Assembly (NCBI RefSeq): GCF_001653235.2
Contig: NC_035790.1
Span: 1,860,001 to 1,924,000 of the forward strand
DNA: 64,000 nt
Source: Pochonia chlamydosporia 170
Lineage: Eukaryota > Ascomycota > Sordariomycetes > Hypocreales > Clavicipitaceae
Reading direction: 5' to 3'
The notes beneath the pieces were generated by a model that worked only from the letters and a program-made list of their open reading frames with translations, did no database searches and was not told where the DNA came from. This document shows positions 21,547 to 35,006 of the stretch, one piece after another (position 1 is the stretch's first letter; each line of letters begins with the position of its first letter). A program made the translations under genes and the position numbers.

Positions 21547-23424
21547 ATGGAAGCATCCTCTCCCTTGGCGGCAATGCACCGCCCAATGCCTGCTCCGGCT
21601 TGGGGTAACCGAGATCTTTTCCGTCCTCGGCCACATTCGCATTATTCGAGCTCGTCAAACAGCCTCGCCTCGGTGAGCTTGCGGGAGAAATTGCACAAGA
21701 ATACTGCAGATTACTTTTCTGTCAAAGAAGTCCGTGGATCATCTCCTGCTGCTAGCCTTGCGGCCGACCTGTCACAAAACTTCCGGCTTGACAATGATGC
21801 TAGGTGAGTTGACGGTTGCCTTCAGTTACAAATAGTCATGGTGTGTGAATAGGTGCTGACCAAATGTCGTCTTAGTCCACAATTCCCTACCCCTCGACGA
21901 GCATTGTTCACTGCCAACATGATGGGCGGTATGGAGAGTCGTCGTAAGTTTTCATACCTTGACTTGTATATCAGGCGTGCAGCTCTGACAGTCTCACCAG
22001 ACTATGTGACTACACCTCCTCTGCCTTCGTCGTCGCCTGCGCCGGTTGTCGAACACATGGAACTGTCTCCTCTCCCACACAAGACACCATTCTGTGCACA
22101 TATTGAGATAGGGTCTCCAACGCCTGGGTCGACACCGTCAGATGACCAAGACATGGTCCTCGACTCACCAGCTCCGATTTCCCGTCAGGTGTCGTCGGAG
22201 TCGACCAAGTCCTTTTTGGCTGAGTGAGTCCAAATTCCTACCCTTGTTCTACGTATGTTCTGAGAGCTTGTACTCATTATTTGCCATAGTCGTAGGATAG
22301 CAGCCCCGCGTAGACCGTCATTGAGCCGTATGAAAGGACTCAGTTCCAGCTCCTTGCCCCCGAGAGCGCAAAGCGACACCCACAACCCTCTACCTCCCTT
22401 TCGCTTTGGCGCTGACTCTGCCATGAGCTCAAATCTCTCCCTAGGGGAATGCTTTGAATCCGCCTCCCCACCTCAGGAACGGAAGGCAATGCCGGAAAAC
22501 AGCCCCTGTGGACCAGCTCTGTTTCCTCGCCCTCGACCATTGTTTGCCGGTCTTGGTGGTGCCGGCGGCGCTCGCTTTGGATCACCGATTAATGGTCACG
22601 CCAGACGGCAGTCGAATCCATTCCTGAGAAATCGCAAGCAATTTCGTCGATCCTTGAGCATGTTTGAGCACCCTGCAGACATCATGAAGCCCAAGTCTGA
22701 CACTGAGGATGGCCCTACTTCCTCGTTGAAATCTGTAATGGATATTGAAGAAGTTCATGAACCTGTGCTTCCTCATTTCTTGCCTGATGATCCCACTGAC
22801 TGCATTCCTCGAATTGCCAGGGAGACCTTACTCGAGGTTTTGGATGGCAAATACGCTGACAATTTTGACCAAAAGATGGTCATTGACTGTCGCTTTGAGT
22901 ACGAGTACGATGGTGGACATATTGAAGGTGCCGTCAACCACAATGACAAGGAGCTTCTAGCTACCCAATTGTTCCAAACGCCAATCGACGGCCGCACTCT
23001 ACTCATATTCCACTGCGAGTATTCAGCACATCGTGCACCATTGATGGCTCGCCACGTTCGATCTCATGATCGAACCGTCAATGCAGAGCATTACCCCAAG
23101 CTGACGTACCCCGAGGTATACATTCTCGATGGTGGATACAGCGGATTCTTCGCCGAGCACCGTGGTAGATGCTACCCTCCCGAATACGTCGAGATGTCTG
23201 ATGAGAAGCATCAGCGCACATGCGAAAGAGAGATGGGCCGCTTGAAGGCGAGAAAGGGACTAGGACGCTCTCAAACGTTCGCTTTCGGGCAGCGAGAGCC
23301 ATGTATCAACGACTCACCCACGGCACAAAGCCGACCAAGCTCCCGCAACACAACACTCGCAATGCTTGCACCGTCACCAATCCTCGGAGACCGATCCCAC
23401 ACTCGTCGGATGGCCTCTTACTGA
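21547..23424 (+). CDS. cdc25: M-phase inducer phosphatase Cdc25 (NimT type)
   Basis: Dual-specificity phosphatase that removes the inhibitory phosphates from Cdk1 to trigger mitosis. Four exons join in frame: 21547-21803, 21876-21943, 22001-22223 and 22290-23424, giving 560 residues. All donors are canonical (GTGAGT or GTAAGT). The N-terminal 350 residues are Ser/Pro-rich, with many SP/TP sites, as expected of a CDK- and checkpoint-regulated region. The rhodanese-like catalytic domain begins near IPRIARETLLEVLDG. It has the conserved DCRFEYEYDGGHIEGA and the active site HCEYSAHRAP (Cys425, Arg431), then YILDGGY and the C-terminal FAEHRGRCYPPEY. A basic, Ser-rich tail follows. The gene-free 6.7 kb upstream is unusual for this otherwise compact region. 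Confidence 0.95.
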
Positions 23425-24756
23425 ACCCTTGGCTGCATTACTACCACTGCCTGCTGCGCAGACATAGTACCACACACCCATACACCGGACCGTGCATACG
23501 TTAATCATGCCTGGGAATAATATTATCAGACCCCCAGCCCGCCACTGTGCCAGGAGCTTCACAGCGGTGGTTGAACATACTTGCTCCCACACTACATCAT
23601 ACCATCCCACACTACATCATACCATCCCACACTTCATCAAAGCACAGATTCATCGAGATGCTATCTTGCGTATCATGCCGCGTCGAAGCGATGCTGGCCC
23701 CCTGCATACCTTGCCGTCGTCAATCGGCATGCAATAACCTGACGAGATTATACTACGCCTACGGAATCAATTCATTTATTATGGCGTATGTCATCAAGAA
23801 TACCCCTTTTTTCCTTTTTGTTATTCGCGCGAATGTTTGGCGCGACTATACCTCTCAGATGACGGAATGTTCTATATTTTTCTTTATGTTCATACTCCCA
23901 AACGGAGAAGACTCACACACCCTCAAACTGGTGTAATGGGCTGTGAAGCACAATGCAGAAAATTGTTGCTTTGTTTGTGTTATTGTAGGACTAGCTATAC
24001 ATACCGAGGTTGCCCATGTTGAAAAGAAGCTACAGAGGTTGCTGCTGGTTGTACATTAGACTCGTCCGGAGCTGGAAATTTCCTGTATTTCCTTTCCGGC
24101 TTAGCCTATATCAGATTGAGGGACATATCATTTCAAAGAAGTACTGCTGTGCTGCTGTCTGTGCTAGCGATCACGATCGATATGATGTGTTCGGGGTGAT
24201 GAGACCACGACATGCAGACATGTCATGTCTCGACATTGTGACTATTTTGGGACGTATAGGCGTGCACTCGACATGCCATCGTTTTGATCCAAGAACAACA
24301 TTCACGGCTGGCTATATTGTAGGTCTCCGATCTTGTATTCCAGTGACGTTGTATTCTAATTTTGATGTCTTGGGCCCGTTCCCAGTCTGGACTTAACGCC
24401 GGAGTCCAAGACACGAAAATGTCGAGACACGAGAACCCACAGTCCTACCAAGCCGTCTAGAGCATCCTGAACATTCCTCGCACTTTTTCCTATGGAACCG
24501 CTTTACCCGCCGATAATGCAACTACGAAATTTCTTTTTTACTCTAAAACGCCGATGTCATGTTGTGTTTTCCCAGCTATGTGAAGAAATGAGCAATTGTT
24601 TTTGGCTTTTGTGCCGGAAATGATGAGCAGAAGGTAGCCCGGGGAGTGTGCTAGGATTGAAAAAAAAAGGCAAAGCAATGGGGTGAGGATTGAAATTGTT
24701 GTAGCGAAGTTGTTGTATGCAAAGTAGCGACAGTACGAGCTGTTTTACAGCATCAC
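23425..24756. other. Intergenic region between convergent cdc25 and CWF19L1-type gene
   Basis: 1.3 kb holding both 3' flanks. It includes a 20-bp tandem duplication and AT-rich DNA; no gene was seen. Confidence 0.55.
23588..23627 (+). repeat. 20-bp tandem duplication
   Basis: CACACTACATCATACCATCC occurs twice head to tail, followed by a partial third copy (CACACTTCATC). Confidence 0.9.
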
Positions 24757-26452
24757 CTATTCCAGCGTAAAGTCCCATTCTTTGAACGCCTCCCTAAAGG
24801 CTTCCACGTCGGCAGTCTCTTCCTCGACAGTCTGCTCGCAGTCCTGCCAGATGAAGCGGTCCTCTAGCCCCAGCAATTTCGCAATGACGCGCCGCCCGAA
24901 CTGGAGATCGAAGCGCATGTCCGACGCGAGAGGCATAACGAGGGACTTGCCCTTAATTTTGTCCTCGCCGTTATCGGCCCACAGCCAGACGCGGAAGTAA
25001 TCTCCAAAGGTGGGCTGTTCTTCGAGACTAAGTTCCCTGGTGGTGAAGGAGGGGTATTTCTGGTTTTCGGCTTCCACGCGGAACGCCGCTTCTGCGATGT
25101 CGTTGCGGATCATTTCTGCGGGTAAGGGGATGAGTTGCCATATTAGGTGGATGTTGCGGTCGCGGGAGATTTCCCAGGTCACGACGCCGAGTTTGTAGGA
25201 TGTTTTTGAAGCTATCATTGCTTGGATGGATTCGCGGAAGCGCGTCATTTCGTTGTAGGAGCGTACGGCGTCGGAGGATGGGTCTGCGGTTGCTCCCATG
25301 CTGGGGATGGTGGGTGCGTGTGGGAGCGGGATGATGATCAAGTGGCCTGAGAAGCTGAGGCCTGCGTCGGAGAAGGTGGTTGGAGTTGGGAGGGGGCCCT
25401 TGGCGGTTGTGACGTAGGATTCGTCGCCGACGCTGCAGCACATGTGGGCTGAGATGTTGGGGTTGGAGAGGCAGAAGTAGCATTTGTCCGGGCCGGGGGG
25501 AGGTGATGCCCGGCGGCGTTTGTTGTGTCGGCCGTGTCTGTTGTTGTCGTGGTGTCCGAAGCGACTGTAGCTGCTGTCGTCGTTTCGAGCTCGTTTTTTG
25601 TGCGAGGTGAATGGCGAGGCTGTTACGCCGGGAGGCACGCTGGCGTCGGATTTGTTGAGTGTGAAGGCATACATTGCTTTTGCTTTGGCTTCGTTGCCGT
25701 ATGGGGCCATGGAAATGAACCTCGTGATGGTGGGGGGCTCTGTTTCTGAGCTGGATGGGTGAACGAAGGGTTCGCGCTCGTAGAAGAATGCGCTTGGTGA
25801 TGATGATATGTGGTAGCGCGGTTTGAGGGCCGCGCATAGCTCTGCGATGCCTTGTGTGCTCTGGACGGCTGCCTGCTGAGACGCTTCTAGAGTGATCTTG
25901 GATCCGTTCCAGACGTTGGCAGGCCACATTGACGTTAATAATATGTCGGCGCTGTTGGCGCCTCTCAATCCCTTTGCATCATCGTCGGTGTGGAACGGTA
26001 GATGCTGCTCTTTCGACTGCCCACCCACTACATTTGTGTCCAAAAGACCGCCGAGCGCGACTATACGAAGGCCATCTGAGGTCTTGGTAATGCTGCGCTT
26101 ACCCAGGAAATGTAGATTATGGCAAATTTCTTCCTCGGCTTCCACTTTCGTCGCGATTCGTGGCGGGAGCGAATGCGTCCCGATGGTAAAGTAGGTAGGC
26201 AGGGGCACTTCTAATGTGCCGTCTAGTAAGGCGGATACTGTCGCGTCATCGGTTGATGGGGTAAAGACGTCGCCGGTAAGGATTGCTAGCGAGAAGCTAT
26301 TCTTCGCGTGAAGAGTGGCCAGCTTCTTGAGCGCCGGCTCAAGTTGGCCATTGAGGCTGCCAAGTACGATACTGTGTGGTTTATGAGTTAGTCCCTGGCA
26401 AATAAGCAAGGAAGTATCGTTATAAGCTGACTCACATCTTTGGGGCAGCCAT
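24757..26452 (-). CDS. CWF19-like protein 1 / Drn1-type lariat-debranching associated factor
   Basis: Member of the CwfJ family that assists Dbr1 in intron-lariat turnover after splicing (human CWF19L1, yeast Drn1, fission yeast Mug161). Two exons: 26452-26436 (17 nt) and 26371-24757, with a 64-bp intron (GTGAGT..CAG), giving 543 residues. The N-terminus reads MAAPKIIVLGSLNGQLEPAL, which opens the metallophosphatase-like domain (LAILTGDVF follows). A disordered basic His/Arg linker precedes the CwfJ_C_1 module: CYFCLSNPNISAHM, then GHLIIIPLPHAP (HIT-like His motif), TWEISRDRNIHLIWQ and the C-terminal CwfJ_C_2 segment ending DFTLE. The first exon is short enough to be missed by ORF calling. 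Divergent from UTP20, 336 bp away. Confidence 0.92.
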
Positions 26453-26788
26453 TATGCTTTCTCGCCGGGCAAACTTGCGAGGGTGAGGTTGTCATGCGCA
26501 CCCTTTGTAAGGTGATGATGCAGGTTGTTGGTTGGAGTGAGGTTGGAGCTGCGGTGGAGCACCTCTAATGCGATAATGAGTTTGCGCAGGGCATGTGATT
26601 GGCCATGTGCAGCTTCGGTGGAGCCACGAGATGCTTATCGGTTTTCCCGCATATCAACCGATCAAAAAAATTGTAGAATCAGTGACTGGCGGGGACCTTT
26701 TTCTTGATGGGAAAGATTCCGCCTTTGTAGCGTTCGTTTTTGTTACATCTCCTGATTTTGCTGCAATTTTGCAACAAATACCGCCAAC
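26453..26788. promoter_or_regulatory. Bidirectional promoter region of CWF19L1-type gene and UTP20
   Basis: 336 bp between two divergent ATGs of RNA-processing genes. It has a GCGATAATGAG sequence at about 26570-26580, close to the ribosome-biogenesis PAC consensus GCGATGAG, and an AAAAAAATT stretch. Co-regulation is inferred. Confidence 0.55.
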
Positions 26789-29700
26789 ATGCCGTCCAGG
26801 TCGTCTGGGCGCATTGAAAAAGTGCGGAAAAATAAATTCTCAACACCACATCAAAAAAATCACAGATGGGAGTCGTTCTCTACCAAAATCTCAAAGTTTA
26901 ATTCGCTGCAACCACTGCGAAAAGTTCGACGACATGACCTCGATAACGAAGACTTGTCGACAACGACGTCGTACTTTCAAACTGGGTTACAGAAATGGGG
27001 CGAATTGAATATATCAAAAAGCTTTAGCTTCTTCAAACGAGATGTGTTGCCGCTGTCGGAAAGCCTACCGCAGATTTTGCATTTCGAGGACAAGATCATG
27101 GAACGTCTTGCTCACTATATTTCTCTGAACGATAAGGACGCTTTAGAGCCTCTACTAGATCTGATGACGGCGTTTGCGCATGATCTGGGTGTGCGATTTG
27201 AGAAGCATTATCTGCAAAGCATAAACTTGTTGCTGGATATTGCGGGCAAGACGCAGCCTGTGGACGTTATTGAGTGGACCTTTGGTGCCATGGCATTCTT
27301 GTTCAAGTATCTCTCGAAACTGCTCGTTCCCAACTTACGACCAACATTCGACCTCATGGCGCCGTTGCTCGGACGATCTCGACACCCACAGCACATTGCC
27401 CGTTTCGCCGCCGAAGCAATGAGTTTTCTTGTCAAGAAGGCGGCTGCTCCATCTCACAGAGAAGTGGCCCTGAAGGCTCTCGTTGAGCATGTAAGGGATG
27501 ATCTTGTGAGCGTGGCTGAAGATCGCCAATTTACGCTGTACAATGACGGTTTGATGACCATGTTTGCTGAGGCCATCAAGGGGACCGACTTGACGATTCA
27601 TTCTACCGGTGGTGCTATTGTGTCTGCTCTAGTTGACGCAATACCCGAGAATGAGTGTGATCTCGCTCGAGAAAACATTTGGTCAGATGTCATTTGTGGA
27701 GTCTTGACTAGCGTTGTGCATCACGGCACTGCGGACACCATGGGCGAATTTATGGAGGAGATCCTAGCAAACCTTCGACACAAAAAGGAGTCCATGGAAG
27801 GCAGCAAAGTACAGTGGAAGACGGTGCCGTATATCAAAATCCTTGGTGTTTTGGCGGGAGTCAGAAGAGGCAATCGTGTTACTAATTGGGATGGGATTCT
27901 TGGAGAATTCATGGACATTCTGAGTATGACGGGTAAGGGTGCTGTGGATATCAGACAGGATCAGGTTGACATCCTCTGGAATTCCGTCGTTGTAAAAATC
28001 GCAATCATTTGGCACCATGCGCCCATGGATGCTTTGATACCCCATATCTCGACTCTCACCCAGACACTCACGAAGGAGCCATTTATGAGATGGTTTATTC
28101 CTTTCTGCGCATATTTTTGCGACCTGGATACTAGTCGATTTGGCAGCCTCTTTCGATCTGAATTCCAAAAGTGAGTAACACATGGATGATGCTGGCTGAA
28201 CTAAGCTGACAACTTTGTAGATTTATTGCTGCCCATTGGTCTCAAGGGCAGAACGAGGATGTTCTTTGCGTACTGCTTCCCAAGATGATCAAAAGTCGAG
28301 CTTTCCCTCCTTTGGGTGAAAAGGATTGCTGCAGATTACCTCAAGCCTGGCAAGATCAAATAGTGTCAAAGTTTGAACGCCTAGAAATATCTCCGTTCCC
28401 TGAACGTGGACCCTATAACAAAGATCCTCAGGTATGGCGGGATCGATGCCTGCCAAAGTACGCTGGTTTGCTGCAGCTTCTTGAGCTCACAGCCGTCCAT
28501 CCTTCTACCAATGCCCGAATTGCCGAGTTATTATCGAGAAAGTTGAAATTAGCTCTCCGGCCGTCGTCATCCCTGGCATCTGATGAGGTGCATTTCATTG
28601 TTAGCCAGGGATTTCACGCATATTTACGAATGAGCAAGGCGGCAGGGTCGATTGACACATCTTTGAGCCCTTTACTTCGGGCGGCAGTGCCGCGATTTGC
28701 ACGCTCTGTCGGATTTCTGGAGGCGTACTTGCAATATGAGAAGGTCCAAAAAGATGCACCTGCAGCCGCCGAGAAGAACGAAGAGACGGGTGGTGACAGC
28801 CCAACATTGGAGGATGACCCTGTCGTTGTATCTCTGGTGGAAAACCTCAGCTCGCCTTCACACGAAATTAGACTAGCTTCACTGGAGCTACTGAAACAGA
28901 CGAGCGAAAACGATGCAACGAGAGAATGTGTGGACATCATGCTGCAGATCGAACAAACGCCATTGAGTCATGAGCACACCAGAGCCATCGCAATGTACCT
29001 GCGCAAAATGGGCCTACACTACAACACCATTGACACTACAAGCTGGCTACGCAACGGCATCCCAAGATACATGTTTGGCTTGTTGACTGTGAAACTCTCA
29101 CCAGTTTGGGACGAGGCGGCGGAGAACCTGAAATATCTTACTCAGTCCAAAATCGGAGAGGAAGCTGTTTCTACTATCGCATTTCAATGGATTGACCATC
29201 CGTCCATGAGGTGGACGCCGCCGAGTTCTGACAACGCAGGCGGTGACAGGAGATCCTACACAGATTTTGAATGCACTGCCCTCGGGAGTCTTGAGCGGTC
29301 AGCCAACGCAATCCAAGACTTTACGGAGAATGCAGATGATGCGCTCCTCAAGGATTTTGACGAGAAACAACATTTGGTTGACTCCACGCCGCCCACGGCG
29401 AGGTCGAGAGCTCTCAAAGTTCTCAACGCCGCTCCAGCTGTTGCTGAGAAACGGTCCCGTCAGCTTGTACCTCACTTCCTCTGTTGGGCAATTGAAGAAG
29501 ATGAAGTTGATGGTAGCGAGGCCGCACGATCCCAAGCAGCGACCTGGTCCTTGGCTGACCGCAAGGCTATTCTGGGCATTTTGGCCCAGTTTATCAATCC
29601 AAAGGTACTCTACCAACATGAAAGAGTTTACGAAGCACTTCTGTTGCTTATGGAGAATGGCGATGGCGAAGTGCAGAAACTGGCTCTTAAAGCCATCTTA

Positions 29701-32700
29701 GCCTGGAAACAAGAAGGTGTCAAGTCGTACCAAGAGAACTTGGAGTACCTTCTGGACGATGCGCGATTCAAGAACGAGCTGGCAGTCTTCCTTCAAGGGG
29801 AAAATATCATCAAACCGGAACACCGGCTTGAGCTAATGCCCGTTCTTCTCCGTCTTCTCTACGGCCGAACCATTGCTAAGAAGGGCGCTGCGAGTGGAAG
29901 GAACGGGCTTCAAGCAACTCGACTTGCTGTGCTGCGAAATCTATCAGTTGAAGACATGGGATCTTTCCTCGATATTGCAGCAGGGAAGTTAAAAGATGCC
30001 CAAGTGGTGGTGGCCAAGGCCCAGCGAAAGAAGCTGTTCAGTGCACCGATCATTACATCGCGAAAGCAAGTTGGTTTCTTAAACATGATTTCAGCTCTTA
30101 TTGCTGAACTGGGAACCAACGTCGAGCCATACATGAACACTCTTGTCAATGCAGTCCTGTACTGTCTTGTTTATTCTTCAAGGCAACTAAGCGGCACGCC
30201 GGGGGATGGTGATGACAAGGACGAAGATCACGAGGAAAAAACCAGTGATCTCTCGCTTCTCAAATCAGCGAGGTCTATAGGCATCAAGTGTCTGACAGCA
30301 TTGTTCCAGAATGCGCAAAACTTTCAATGGGACCCATATCAAGAGCTGATCATCGAGGAGGTGGTGGCTCCAAGACTCGACAACCTCCCCGTTGAGACGA
30401 CGCAAGGCGTATCAGGCATGCTTCACCTACTTTCCACTTGGTCCGCTCTGCCAAGAGCAGCAATGTTCCTCGGGCCACACGGCGATGTTCTTCCTCATGG
30501 TGTGCTACCAAAAATCATCGACTGCATATCCAAAGAAAAGACCAAGGACGAAGTGAAGCTTTTTGTCCTTGCACTTTTGCAGAATCTGGTCAAGCTCGCC
30601 CTGGCGCCAGCTCAAGAGTCTGACTTTAATGAAGTTATCAAAGCCGAACTCCTAGAAGCCAACGCCACTGAGATCCTGTCAAAAATTACAACTGTCTTGC
30701 ATACAAGTGGCATCAGTAACGACCTTCTGGAGGCTTGTGTTGAGACCGTCCTGGCTCTTGCCCCCGTGCTGCAAGACTTGGACAATACACAGACGGTTAT
30801 CCGAATGTGTAGTTTCCTCTTGCAACAACCGCCTCGTCGAGTGAACCCCAAGGCGAAGGGACGAATTCTGCTCATTGTCGAGCGATTTGTAGCATTGCCA
30901 GATGCTGGCAAGGACCAGGTGTTGTTGTCAGACGTCTACAATACTCTTTCGTCCCTGTTCAGCTACTTCAAAGACAGGGAAAATCGACAATCCCTCTCGA
31001 GGGCTATGATGGCGATTTCGAACCAGGATCCTGAAATTTCTGAAATCGCTAGTTTCTGCAATGAGCTGAACACTTTCAAGGAACGGAGGATCGATGAGCC
31101 AGACTATGATCGTCGTCTGGCCGCCTTCAATGCAATTTCCATGAATCGTGATGTTTCTTGGACTCCGAAACAATGGCTTCCAATTGTTCACAATCTCATC
31201 TTTTTTATCCGTATGGATGAAGAGTTCGGAGTGTTATCGTCGAACTCTGCAGATGGCATGCGTCGCTATGTCAAGGATGTCGCAGACACCCAATCGGAAG
31301 ATGTGAAGTCCGCCTTTGACAGTCAGATGGGCTCGGTTCTCCTACCTGCGTTGTACTCTGGTTCAAGAGAGCAATCGGACACTGTACGAAGAGAATACTT
31401 GCGTGTCATGGGCTACATCATCACCGTCATGCCAGACTGGGACCCTGTTGCCGATTTGAGTGGGCTTTTGACAGAACGCAGCGAAGAATCATCGGAGCCG
31501 TCTTTCTTCTTCAACATTCTAAGTCCTGCTACTGCAAGGCAGCTGGAGGCTCTCCGAACACTCGAGGCAGCCAATGCGGAACACCAAATGAGCAGCCAGA
31601 ATCTTGGGCAATTTTTCATTCCGTTACTGGAGCATTTCATCTACGGCCGAGAAGATGGTAGTGATGATCACGGCCTTGGTGCACAGGCTACCACTACTAT
31701 TGGGAATCTGGCGCTGTCTTTGAGCTGGAATCATTATCGAACGACGCTCTATCGGTACATTAGCTACATCGAATCCAGATCAGAGATGCAGAAGCAAACC
31801 GTTCGACTCTTGGGAAAGTTTGTGGATGCGCTTGTGCTTTCCTCGGAGAACAACAGAACTGACGGCATGGACGTTGATGAAATTGAGACAAAACCTGATG
31901 TCTTGAGACTGCAAGCCACTGCGCCAAAGATGGATCAACTGTCTGTTGACGTTCTCGATTATATTCTCCCACCCATCATTAAGCACCTTCACGAGAAAGA
32001 CGAGTCTGAAGTCAGTTACCGTGTTCCCGTTGGCGTGGTAATTGTGAAATTATTGAAGCTGCTACCACCGGAGAAAATGAACCAGAAGCTGGCAGGAGTT
32101 CTCACGGATATATGCCACATTCTCCGAAGTAAAGCCTGGGAGTCGCGTGAGATGGCACGAGACACCTTGGTCAAGATCGCAGTTGTTCTGGGACCGTCTT
32201 TCTTTGGGTTTATTCTCAAAGAACTTCGCGGAGCTCTTACAAGGGGCTATCAACTGCACGTTCTGTCATATACGATGCATTCTATCTTGGTCGCCACAGT
32301 GCCTACTTTTGCGGCTGGCGACCTGGACCACTGTCTGCCTTCAGTGGTTACCGTAATCATGGACGATATTTTCGGCGTTATTGGCCAAGAAAAGGATGCT
32401 GAAGGCTACACGACGCAAATGAAGGAAATCAAGAGCAGCAAGAGTCAAGATTCTATGGAGCTGGCGGCTAAGAATGCGTCTGTTAGTCACCTCATTGATC
32501 TTGTCAAGCCACTACAGGCCCTTTTAATGGAAAAGGTTGACTTGAAGATGGTGCGCAAGATCGACGCTTTAATGGGCCGTATTGGCTCTGGGCTTCTCCA
32601 GAACCCCGGCGCTGAATCTCGTGATACACTGGTGTTCTGCTATGAGATCATTCAACACACCTATCAAGCGCGGAAACCGGAGGCGGAGAAGAAAATGGAT

Positions 32701-34743
32701 CCAAGAGTGAGAAAATATCTGGTCCAGAAAGGAGCAAAGAAGAGTGGTGAGCGTGGCAGCATAGCCAAGCACACATACAAGCTGGTGCGGTTCGCGTTTG
32801 ACATTTTGCGCTCCATGTTCAAGAAGTATGACGATCTCAGAACCCCAGAAAATGTTGCAGGGTTTCTCCCAATAATAGGAGATGCTATTATTGACGGGGA
32901 GGACGAGGTCAAGATTTCTGCATTCCGTCTTCTCGCAGTGCTCGTCAAGGTCCCTTTCAACTCGGAGGATGGCACGGGCATTTACCGAGTTGCAGTCAAG
33001 GAAGCTTTCAAAAGCATATCCCAATCCACCGCTACTACGACAGATATATCACAGGCCGCCCTCAAACTCTTGGCTGTGTTGATGCGTGATCGCAAGGATG
33101 TCGTTGTCAAAGATGCCGCAGTTGACATGCTTCTTGGCAAGCTGAAGGAAGACTTTACAGAGCCTCTTTACCGGCATGTGACCTTTAACTTTTTGCGATC
33201 TGTCATGGATCGCAGAATCGAGACTGCTGCGGTTTACGATATTTTGGACCATGTTGGCACGGTCATGATTACGAATGACGACAAAGATACCAGAGATTTG
33301 GCTCGTGGGGCCTTCTTCCAGTTCATCAGGGAATATCCTCAGAAGAAGGCTCGCTGGGCTAAACAACTCAACTTTATCGTGGCCAACTTGAAGTATGATC
33401 GAGAAGGCGGTCGCTTGTCCGTTATGGAAATCGTTCACCTTCTACTCATGAAGTCTTCGGACGACTTCGTCCAGGAGATTGTTGGCACCTGCTTCCTGCC
33501 GCTCTTTTTCGTTCTCGCCAACGATGACAGCGAGAAATGTCGCCTTGCGGCCGGTGAGCTGATGAAAGAGATATTCCAAAAAGCTGACAAAGAGCGAACT
33601 CAGCAATTCCTTGGGCTTCTCCGGACCTGGCTGGACAAGGAGGACAACGCAGCAGTGCAAAAGCTGGGTCTGCAAATCTTTGGGTACTATTACCAGTCAC
33701 ATGAAGATGCTCAAAACAATAAGAAGGATTGCAGACTAGTGTTGAACAAGTCTACAGCCATCCTGAAGGCAGAAGACATCAGGGATACTGATAACCAGCT
33801 CATCGAGACAACGCTTGGAGTCACCCAGCTGCTCGGCTCGACGATGAGTGAGGAGACGCTATCGGCCAAACGAGAGGAATTATGGAGCAACGTGGCTCGC
33901 TATCTTCGTCATCCAGAACCATCCGTGAAATTGGCAGCGGTGCGATCGGTTAACTCATATCTGGCAGATTTTGCCAAACAGCGGACCAAAGCATTTGCGG
34001 GAGAGGCCATTGATGGACCGTATGGCCTCACTCTGGATCTGGAGGACATGTACAACTTCACACGCCTCGCACTCGGCTCACTGAACAGCAACGCAATTGA
34101 CGAAACACTCTCCGCTGAGTTGGTGCAAGTCATTATCTTTCTAGGAACCTGTCTTCCTGTTTCCGCAACCCCCGAAGAAGACCTGGACGAAGAAGCTGAG
34201 GAGCACGACGAAGACACGGCGGCCGAAGGAAAACGTGAAGGCGTGGACTACCTCTTTTGGCGCCTATCGCATATTCTTCGAAGAGAAATTCCTCCCAGAT
34301 GTTTGGCTATCAATTCCAAGGTCGCGGCAATGGAAATCCTCGAGACAGTCTGTCGCCGCATCCTCAATACCTCAAGCCGACCTTCTCTCAAGACGGTTCT
34401 CGTGCCTCTGCAACAATTGACGGACCCGTCTATTCCTGCTCCCTTTAGCAATGACGAAGTTTTCAAGACGAAGCTTGAAGGCATCAAGACCAGAGCACAA
34501 ATAATGATGGATTCTCTTCAGAAGAAATTTGGTACTGCAGAATACAGCAAGGTGCTGATGGAAATTAGAGAAGAGGTAAAGGCAAGGAGACAGCAGAGAA
34601 CGAGCAAGAGGAAGATTGAAGCGATTACGCAACCGGAGAAGTATGGCCGAGACAAGAGAAAGAAGTTCGAGAAGAACAAGGAGAGGAGGAAAGTGCGGTC
34701 AAAAGAACAAAAGGCGGCGAGACAATCTTTCAAGGGGTGGTAG
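26789..34743 (+). CDS. UTP20: U3 snoRNP / SSU processome component Utp20 (DRIM)
   Basis: Giant HEAT/ARM-repeat scaffold of the small-subunit processome, needed for 18S rRNA maturation in the nucleolus. Two exons: 26789-28170 and 28221-34743, with a 50-bp intron (GTGAGT..TAG, phase 2), giving 2634 residues. The joined junction reads SEFQKFIAAHW. Family features include the DRIM-type N-terminal segment (VRFEKHYLQSINLLLDIAGK), helical repeats throughout, and conserved late segments such as KMVRKIDALMGRIGSGLLQN and TYKLVRFAFDILRSMFKKYD. A strongly basic, nucleolar-type C-terminal tail (KRKIEAITQPEKYGRDKRKK) ends the protein. Length agrees with the 2400-2700 range of fungal Utp20. It is the largest gene of the window, and no break was seen in either exon. 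Confidence 0.96.
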
Positions 34744-35006
34744 TTTTTGCGAGCATTTGCATGGCGTTTTTACGGGGATTTTCTTGTGCATTACACGGTG
34801 TCGGCTACACGCCCTGACTAGATGTCACTTTACATGATATATAGAGTGTAGATATCAGGATCATATCACATTAACCTTGTATTTACTTCTACATCCCTTT
34901 TATCTGTGAGCAGGGTATCCTCAAACGCCAACGCCAGTCCATGCAACCCCATCTATTTGTACAATATACAACAGTCCTCCTCCCCACGACACCCCATGAG
35001 AAATCC

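Noticed and set aside
25028..25927. 299-codon Arg/Pro/His-rich ORF in another frame of the CWF19L1-type gene
   Set aside because: Low complexity; the known-family frame covers the same DNA.
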